Shown: piece after piece, positions 23,259 through 28,115 of the stretch
Layout: every line of letters begins with the position of its first letter
How positions within the stretch are numbered: the stretch's first letter is position 1
DNA from: an uncultured Oscillospiraceae bacterium
GTDB taxonomy: Bacteria; Bacillota_A; Clostridia; Oscillospirales; Oscillospiraceae
Direction of reading: 5' to 3'
DNA: 28,115 nt
Assembly: GCA_900769845.1 (NCBI GenBank)
Contig: CAAGIF010000278.1
Coordinates: 1 to 28,115 of the forward strand
Made by a program: the position numbers and the translations under genes
The notes under the pieces: generated by a model
Told to the model about the DNA's origin: nothing
The model's database searches: none
What the model saw: the letters and a program-made list of their open reading frames with translations, nothing else

Positions 23259-23885
23259 TTATTTGGACTTGGAAACTTCATCATCGGTTGCGTAGTTGCG
23301 AACCTGGACGGGGCAGTTCAGCACATCCAGCCTGCCGATCTGAGTCAGCCGGCGGATGATTCGCTCCCAGCCGCAGTCCATATTGGGATCCACTTCGCAC
23401 TTGCCGTTCTTTGCGCCGCCGCACTGTCCGTTGACCAGGCTCTTGGAGCAGGCGGTGATGGGACAGATGCCGCCGGTGAGATTCAGGTAGCACTCGCCGC
23501 ACTGACGGCAGTCATGCTCCAGAGGCGTGACGCCCTGGAAACCGGGCAGCGCGTAGGTATCGCAGCCGGCGAAGACCTTTTTGTCGGGGTAGGCTTCCGC
23601 AACGGTCTGAACGCCCACGCCGCAGGAAAATACCAGGATCATATCCGCAGCGGCGATTTCTTCGGCATGCCGGTCAAGCCGCAGCTTCATGTTATCGGGG
23701 TTGCAGATATAATCGGTGGTGATGCTGCCGGTGACGCAGCCGGATTCCGCAAGTTCCTTCTGCAGAGCGTTAACCTCTGCTTCGGGGAAGCAGATCTCCC
23801 GGCAGCCGTGGCAGTTGATGAAAAATACTTTGCCGGTAATAAGGGAAAGGATGGTCTCCTTGTTTTTCAGTTGAGTTATCAGCAT
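23259..23885 (-). CDS. metV: methylenetetrahydrofolate reductase subunit MetV
   Basis: MetV is the cysteine-rich partner of MetF in acetogens, belonging to the family named after the methylene-THF reductase C-terminal domain. The 208-residue protein has an N-terminal part with NCHGCREICFPE and a central FSCGVGVQTVAEAY. Its cysteine-rich core contains CRQCGECYLNLTGGICPITAC, split over Cys126, 129, 132, 141 and 146, followed by SLVNGQCGGAKNGKCEV (Cys155, 163) and DCGWERI (Cys171). These cysteines plausibly bind zinc or an iron-sulfur cluster. Its ATG lies one base after the rnfC2 stop, so translation is coupled. The neighbouring RnfC2 carries a second copy of this domain at its N-terminus. Confidence 0.93.
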   Translation of the reverse strand: MLITQLKNKETILSLITGKVFFINCHGCREICFPEAEVNALQKELAESGCVTGSITTDYICNPDNMKLRLDRHAEEIAAADMILVFSCGVGVQTVAEAYPDKKVFAGCDTYALPGFQGVTPLEHDCRQCGECYLNLTGGICPITACSKSLVNGQCGGAKNGKCEVDPNMDCGWERIIRRLTQIGRLDVLNCPVQVRNYATDDEVSKSK

Positions 23886-23886
23886 A

Positions 23887-25875
23887 TTACTTCATCCCCC
23901 TTACTGCGTTCTTGCCGATCTTGATCAGGGTGACCAGCGGGATCTTGGAGGAGCAGATGTATTCGCAGCATCTGCATTCCATGCAATCCATAATGTTGTA
24001 GTCCTTCAGAAGCTGGGGCTGGCCTGCGCCGGAGAGCTTTGCAAAATACAGGGGCTTGAGCTCCATGGGACAGACATCCACGCAGCGGCCGCACTTGATG
24101 CATTCCTGAGGCTCGGTTTCGTCGTTATCAATGGCAATGATGCCGTTGGAACCCTTCATAATGGGCGCGTCCAGACCCTCCTGGGGGAAGCCCATCATGG
24201 GACCGCCGGCTTTGATCAGCGCATCGCTGGAAGTGATGCCGCCGCAGGCAGCAACCAAGTCAGCAGCGCTGGTGCCGATGGTGACGATAAAGTTAGCGGG
24301 TTTGGCGATGTACTTGCCGGTGACGGTGGTGACGCGCTCAATGAGGGGCATGCCTGTCTTGATGGCGTCTGCAATGGCCTTGACGGTGGAAACGTTACTG
24401 ACCACGGCACCCACATCTGCGGGCAGACCGCCGCTAGGAACACTTCTACCCAGGGCATACTTAATGAGCATCTTTTCGCCGCCCTGGGGGTACTTGGTGT
24501 GGGCCACCAGAACTTCAATGCCATCTTCGGCTGCGGCCTTTTCCTGCATCAAGGCGATGGCGTCAGGCTTGTTGTCTTCGATAACGATAATACCCTTGGG
24601 AGCGCCTACGGTTTTCATCTCGGCCTTCAGACCGTAGATGATGTCATCGGCATACTCCAGCATCACCCGATGGTCGGCGGTGAGCATGGGCTCGCACTCG
24701 CAGGCGTTGATCAGAACGGCTTCGATGGGCTTGCCGGGTTTCAGCTTCACATAGGTGGGGAAGCCTGCGCCGCCCATACCCACGATGCCCGCGTTCTTAA
24801 CGATCTCGATGATCTCGTCGGGAGTCAGCTCTTCCAGAGGCTTATTGGGCTTCACGGATTCGTGAATTTCGTTCTTGCCGTCGGACTCGATGACCACGCT
24901 CAGGCAGGCGCCGCGGGTGGCGTGGGGACGGTTTTCAATGGCGACTACGGTACCGCTGATGCTGGCGTGAACCGGGGCGGAAATGAAGCCGGCGGCATCG
25001 CCGATCTTCTGACCCACCTTCACATGTTCGCCCACTTCCACGATGGTGTTTGCGGGGGCGCCCAGATGCATGGACATGGGAATCACAGCGGTCTGGGGCG
25101 CAGGGAAACGGACCAGAGCCATGGCTTCCGTAGGTTCCTTGCCCTCTACGGGATGGACGCCACCGTAGTAGTTTTCAAAACGCTTTTCCCGGACAGCTTT
25201 CACATAGTCCTGGATAACCTTAAAATTAACCTTGGAATAGTCCCGGACCTGAACAGGCTGTGCTTTCAGATCTTCCAGACGGCCCTGCGCTTCCAGCCGC
25301 TCCTGGATCTTCTGCCAGGCGCAGTCCTTGTCGGGACTGACCTCGCACTTGCCGTTTTTGGCGCCGCCGCACTGGCCGTTAACCAGACTCTTGGAGCAAT
25401 CCACGATGGGGCAGATGCCGCCGGTGATATTTAAGTAGCACTGGGCACAGGCATCGCAGGCTTTTTTGGTCAGCGCCATGCCGTGATGTCCGGTATAGTT
25501 CAGGGAATCGCAGGCAGCCCAAACAGGCATATCCTTCAAACTGGCGACGGTCTGAATGCCCAGGCCGCAGGAAATGACCACGATATGTTCTGTTCCCTCT
25601 GGAATGGCCGCTGCCAGAGCTTTGGCGGTCAGGGGCTTGTTGCACAAAAAGTCGATGGATGTACTGCCGGTTACGGTCTTGCCCAGCTGGGCGGCAATTT
25701 CCAGAAAAGCCTGGCAGTCCTGTTCCCGGACCTCCTCAAATTCCTTGAAGCACTTATTGCAGGAAATGACAAAGAGATTGTCCTTGTCGGCAAGGAGCTG
25801 GGTCAGTTCCTCTGCTGACTTCAGCCGGTACTTGGTATAGTTTTCCAAATGCTCACCTTCTTTACAGAATTCCAT
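23887..25875 (-). CDS. rnfC2: RnfC2-type electron-transfer subunit with N-terminal MetV-like domain
   Basis: This 662-residue protein combines two parts. Residues 1-212 are a MetV-like cysteine-rich domain (SCGLGIQTVASL; Cys140, 143, 146, 155, 160, 169, 177, 185; SLVNGQCGGAKNGKCEV). Residues from about 235 to 662 are RnfC-like: a sandwich-hybrid domain (HLGAPANTIVEVGEHVKVGQ), the NADH/FMN-binding core with GMGGAGFPTYVKL (366-378), an SLBB region, and a ferredoxin-type end with two [4Fe-4S] motifs, Cys592/595/598/602 and Cys631/634/637/641. In Acetobacterium woodii the methylene-THF reductase is a MetF-MetV-RnfC2 complex, so this is probably the NADH-accepting module of the same enzyme. No RnfABDEG genes adjoin, which argues against a membrane Rnf complex. 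The ribosome-binding site is weak (GGGCGGG). Confidence 0.9.
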   Translation of the reverse strand: MEFCKEGEHLENYTKYRLKSAEELTQLLADKDNLFVISCNKCFKEFEEVREQDCQAFLEIAAQLGKTVTGSTSIDFLCNKPLTAKALAAAIPEGTEHIVVISCGLGIQTVASLKDMPVWAACDSLNYTGHHGMALTKKACDACAQCYLNITGGICPIVDCSKSLVNGQCGGAKNGKCEVSPDKDCAWQKIQERLEAQGRLEDLKAQPVQVRDYSKVNFKVIQDYVKAVREKRFENYYGGVHPVEGKEPTEAMALVRFPAPQTAVIPMSMHLGAPANTIVEVGEHVKVGQKIGDAAGFISAPVHASISGTVVAIENRPHATRGACLSVVIESDGKNEIHESVKPNKPLEELTPDEIIEIVKNAGIVGMGGAGFPTYVKLKPGKPIEAVLINACECEPMLTADHRVMLEYADDIIYGLKAEMKTVGAPKGIIVIEDNKPDAIALMQEKAAAEDGIEVLVAHTKYPQGGEKMLIKYALGRSVPSGGLPADVGAVVSNVSTVKAIADAIKTGMPLIERVTTVTGKYIAKPANFIVTIGTSAADLVAACGGITSSDALIKAGGPMMGFPQEGLDAPIMKGSNGIIAIDNDETEPQECIKCGRCVDVCPMELKPLYFAKLSGAGQPQLLKDYNIMDCMECRCCEYICSSKIPLVTLIKIGKNAVRGMK

Positions 25876-25917
25876 ATCTCATACCCGCCCTGAAAGGAGG
25901 GGTAAGATAATAAAGAT

Positions 25918-25939
25918 AGCATTATATCGATATAATGCT
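25918..25939. promoter_or_regulatory. perfect 22-bp palindrome between the divergent metVF and coo/acs operons
   Basis: Two perfect 11-bp half-sites (AGCATTATATC and its reverse complement) meet without a spacer. The site is 43 bases upstream of the rnfC2 start and about 220 bases upstream of cooC. It contains a TATAAT on each strand, and TATACT on the minus strand lies just upstream of it. This is the expected form of a dimeric regulator's operator. The regulator is unknown. Confidence 0.65.
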
Positions 25940-26025
25940 TTCCAATCAGTATAGCACATATGTCGAATGTAATCTAGTGTGTTTTTTAATTTCTTGCAAA
26001 AAGTTATTTTCCAGCGAATTAGTGG

Positions 26026-26066
26026 TTGAATTTCCCGGGAGAATATGATACGATATATTTGTATCA
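26026..26066 (+). promoter_or_regulatory. cooC promoter with an overlapping dyad
   Basis: TTGAAT (26026-26031) and TACGAT (26049-26054) have a 17-bp spacer and an extended TGA. The dyad TGATAC-N9-GTATCA (26046-26066) overlaps the -10 region and would suit a repressor. The 90-base leader to cooC is GC-rich and contains a 10-bp direct repeat, CTGCGCGGCA, at 26086-26095 and 26108-26117. Confidence 0.5.
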
Positions 26067-26158
26067 ATATGGGCTCGTCCGCAATCTGCGCGGCAGAAGT
26101 GTTTCCGCTGCGCGGCATCGGCATGGGCCCGTTATTCCAGCAATAAGGAGAACCCACT

Positions 26159-26923
26159 ATGCCCCATACCATTGCTGTCGCCGGAAAAGGCGGCGTTGGA
26201 AAGACCACGACCTGCGGTATGCTCATTGACTACCTTTGCAAAAAACGCAGAGGGCCCGTTCTGGTGGTGGATGCAGACGCCAATTCCAATCTGAATGAGG
26301 TTTTGGGCGTGGAGGTGGAGACCTCCCTCGGCCAGATTCGGGAGGAAATGGCTCAGGCGGAGCTGAAGGGCGGCATTCCTGCGGGAATGACCAAGGCGGA
26401 TTATGCAGAATTCAAGTTCAACTCTGCGCTGATCGAGGATGATGATTTTGATATGCTGGTCATGGGCCGCACCCAGGGTAAGGGCTGTTACTGCTATGTC
26501 AACGGCGTGCTGAAATCCCAGGTAGACAAATATGCCCGGAATTATTCCTACATCGTTATGGATAACGAAGCGGGTCTGGAGCATGTGGCAAGAGGCACTC
26601 TGCCCCATGTGGACACCATGCTGCTGATCTCAGACTGCTCCCGCCGGGGAATCCAGGCGGCTGCCAGAGTGGCGGAAATGGTAGGGGAAATGAACCTGAA
26701 TCCCGGTCAGATGGGCCTGATCGTCAACCGGGCGCCCGGCGGTGTTCTGGATGACGGCGTGAAGGCGGAGATTGAGAAGCACGGCTTGAAGCTCTTCGGC
26801 GTTCTGCCCCATGACGAGGCGGTGTACCGTTGCGACTGCGACGGAGAACCCTCTGCAAAGCTGCCGGAATCCGATCCGATGAAAACCGCCCTGAAGGGCA
26901 TCATGCAGACCATCGGTCTGTAA
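26159..26923 (+). CDS. cooC: CooC-type nickel-insertion ATPase for CO dehydrogenase/acetyl-CoA synthase
   Basis: CooC is a MinD/SIMIBI-class ATPase that helps insert nickel into CO dehydrogenase or acetyl-CoA synthase. The 254-residue protein has the deviant Walker A motif AGKGGVGKTTT (8-18) with the signature lysine Lys10, a VVDADANSNL switch region, and the CXC motif Cys110-Tyr-Cys112 (KGCYCYVN) that binds metal at the dimer interface in CooC proteins. MDNEAGLEH and VNRAPGG are further family features. AAGGAG lies eight bases before ATG 26159. It opens a plus-strand operon with acsD and acsC. Whether it serves the C-cluster or the A-cluster (AcsF-type) cannot be decided from sequence alone. 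Confidence 0.93.
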   Translation: MPHTIAVAGKGGVGKTTTCGMLIDYLCKKRRGPVLVVDADANSNLNEVLGVEVETSLGQIREEMAQAELKGGIPAGMTKADYAEFKFNSALIEDDDFDMLVMGRTQGKGCYCYVNGVLKSQVDKYARNYSYIVMDNEAGLEHVARGTLPHVDTMLLISDCSRRGIQAAARVAEMVGEMNLNPGQMGLIVNRAPGGVLDDGVKAEIEKHGLKLFGVLPHDEAVYRCDCDGEPSAKLPESDPMKTALKGIMQTIGL

Positions 26924-27011
26924 ATCCGTTAAATTTTGGAAAAATGAAAGCTGTTACGGCTGTTGCTTTTCCATATCAATAATCAAAAAAAACACAAGGG
27001 GGATTACTACT

Positions 27012-27953
27012 ATGTCTTTCGTTCCCAAGACAGCACCCTACAGCGGTAAGATCAACACCGTGACTCTGGGCACCGGCGACAATGCAATCGTCATCGGCGG
27101 TCAGAATGTGCTGCCTTTCTACACCTTCGATGCTGCCATCGAAAATGCACCCAAGATCGGCGTTGAGGTTTCCGATCTGGCTTCCCAGTGGGACCATGCC
27201 GGTCTGAAGGAATTTTATGCAGGCTGTGTCACCATGGCCGACTTTGCCAAGAAGGCTGAGACTATTGAAGGCTGCGATTTTATCTGCCTGAACTTCGTGG
27301 GCGCAGATCCCAATGGCGCAAACCGCTCCGTGGCTGACTGTGTTGCCGATGCCAAGGCTGTTGCCGAGGCCGTCAGCAAACCCATCGTGATCATGGGCTG
27401 CAAGAACCTGGAGAAGGACGGCGAACTGCTGGCTGCTATCGCTGAGGCTCTGTCCGGCAAGAACGTTCTGATCATGTCTGCAAAGAATGAGAACTACAAG
27501 ACCGTGGGCGCTTCCGTTGCTCTGGCAAACGGCCAGAAGCTGGGCGCTGAGACCGCCGATGACATCAACCTGGCCAAGCAGTTGAACATCATGCTGAAGG
27601 GTCTGAACGTCAATCCCGAGCATGTGATCATGGATATCGGCACCGCTGCTGTTGGCTACGGCTATGAGTACGCTGCCTCCACCTTTGACCGCATCCGTCT
27701 GGCTGCTCTGGCACAGGGCGATGCTGACCTGCAGATGCCTATCCTGGCTGCTGTTTGCAACGACACCTGGGGCGTGAAGGAATCCACTGCCACCGAAGAA
27801 GACGAGCCCGCATGGGGCTGCCGTGAAGAGCGCGCTATTTCCATGGAAGTCGCTACCGCTGCAGCTGACCTGACCGGCGGCGCTGACGCTGTTGTTCTGC
27901 GTCACCCCGAGTCCGTGGCTACCATCAAGAAGTTCATTACTGAACTCGTCTAA
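27012..27953 (+). CDS. acsD: corrinoid iron-sulfur protein small (delta) subunit AcsD
   Basis: AcsD is the small subunit of the corrinoid iron-sulfur protein that carries the methyl group from methyl-THF to acetyl-CoA synthase. The 313-residue protein matches the family in length and in motifs: NTVTLGTGDNAIVIGGQNVLPFY at the start (split), DFICLNFVGADPNG, VIMGCKNLEKDGELL, MDIGTAAVGYGYEYAAS, AVCNDTWGVKES and a C-terminal RHPESVATIKKFI. It is a TIM-barrel protein with no Fe-S motif of its own. AAGGGGG precedes ATG 27012. The next gene, acsC, begins 20 bases later. Codon use is strongly biased, as in the ribosomal gene at the left edge, implying high expression. Confidence 0.95.
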   Translation: MSFVPKTAPYSGKINTVTLGTGDNAIVIGGQNVLPFYTFDAAIENAPKIGVEVSDLASQWDHAGLKEFYAGCVTMADFAKKAETIEGCDFICLNFVGADPNGANRSVADCVADAKAVAEAVSKPIVIMGCKNLEKDGELLAAIAEALSGKNVLIMSAKNENYKTVGASVALANGQKLGAETADDINLAKQLNIMLKGLNVNPEHVIMDIGTAAVGYGYEYAASTFDRIRLAALAQGDADLQMPILAAVCNDTWGVKESTATEEDEPAWGCREERAISMEVATAAADLTGGADAVVLRHPESVATIKKFITELV

Positions 27954-27973
27954 TCGGAAGGAGGATACATACA

Positions 27974-28115
27974 ATGGCTTTGAAAGGTCTTGATATTTTT
28001 AAGCTGTCTCCTAAGAAGAACTGTAAGGAGTGCGGCAGCCCCACCTGTATGGCATTCTGCATGAAGGTGGCTCAGGGTGCAGTGTCTCTGGACAAGTGCC
28101 CCCATTTCTCCGCGG
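27974..28115 (+). CDS. acsC: corrinoid iron-sulfur protein large (gamma) subunit AcsC, 3'-truncated by the window edge
   Basis: AcsC binds the corrinoid and a [4Fe-4S] cluster. Only the first 47 codons are in the window. They start MALKGLDIFKLSPKKNCKEC and hold the complete N-terminal cluster motif with Cys17, Cys20, Cys25 and Cys42 (CKECGSPTC...DKCPHF), diagnostic of this subunit and its archaeal CdhE homologues. GGAAGGAGG lies nine bases before the ATG. Confidence 0.95.
   Translation, partial: MALKGLDIFKLSPKKNCKECGSPTCMAFCMKVAQGAVSLDKCPHFSA

Noticed and set aside
22299..23924. 541-codon plus-strand frame opposite metF and metV
   Set aside because: It is the shadow of two certain genes and lacks any recognisable domain.
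23887..25875. Membrane Rnf complex subunit C
   Set aside because: No RnfA, B, D, E or G gene is adjacent, while metV and metF are; the N-terminal MetV-like domain supports the RnfC2 assignment instead.
1..28115. CRISPR array, phage structural genes, toxin-antitoxin pair or transposase
   Set aside because: No regularly spaced repeats and no matching protein motifs were seen on either strand.

Overview
The window is about 28 kb of a Clostridia (Firmicutes) chromosome. It carries the replication origin and, at its right end, the start of a Wood-Ljungdahl (acetogenesis) gene cluster. The strong Shine-Dalgarno sites, the dnaA-dnaN-yaaA-recF-gyrB-gyrA order, a RemB gene, a TTG-started gyrA and moderately GC-rich biased codons suggest a gut-type Oscillospiraceae/Ruminococcaceae-like organism. 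That placement is inference; the gene families themselves are clear.

Layout. 1-2655: the end of rpsO and a complete pnp with a long structured leader. 2690-3093: a non-coding, hairpin-rich element with imperfect terminal inverted repeats. 3150-7395: minus-strand DUF2207 membrane protein, a low-GC two-helix hypothetical protein and an IMP dehydrogenase. 7480-17339: plus-strand replication block, dnaA, oriC, dnaN, yaaA, recF, a broken GIY-YIG nuclease between inverted repeats, gyrB, gyrA, rnhA and remB, closed by a strong terminator. 17340-17600: convergent intergenic region with three tandem DnaA boxes. 17611-21232: minus-strand envelope/signalling operon (histidine kinase, HtrA-like protease, acyl-ACP thioesterase) whose response regulator is missing except for an apparent C-terminal tail behind a repeat-rich promoter. 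21333-22352: TIGR04076 protein, tRNA-Gly(CCC) with tRNA-tail debris beside it, and a small unknown protein. 22365-25875: minus-strand operon rnfC2-metV-metF. 26159-28115: plus-strand cooC, acsD and the start of acsC.

The two last operons diverge from one intergenic region containing a perfect 22-bp dyad and a second dyad over the cooC promoter. Together they provide methylene-THF reduction to methyl-THF (MetF/MetV/RnfC2), the corrinoid iron-sulfur methyl carrier (AcsC/AcsD) and the nickel-insertion ATPase (CooC) for CO dehydrogenase/acetyl-CoA synthase, whose catalytic subunits are not in the window.

Most noteworthy: the tandem MetV modules (one free, one fused to RnfC2), the GIY-YIG/inverted-repeat unit sitting at the recF-gyrB junction, the orphaned kinase with four 10-bp promoter repeats, the DnaA-box cluster 8.4 kb from oriC, the hairpin-rich 400-bp element, and natural substitutions in the quinolone pockets of both gyrase subunits.
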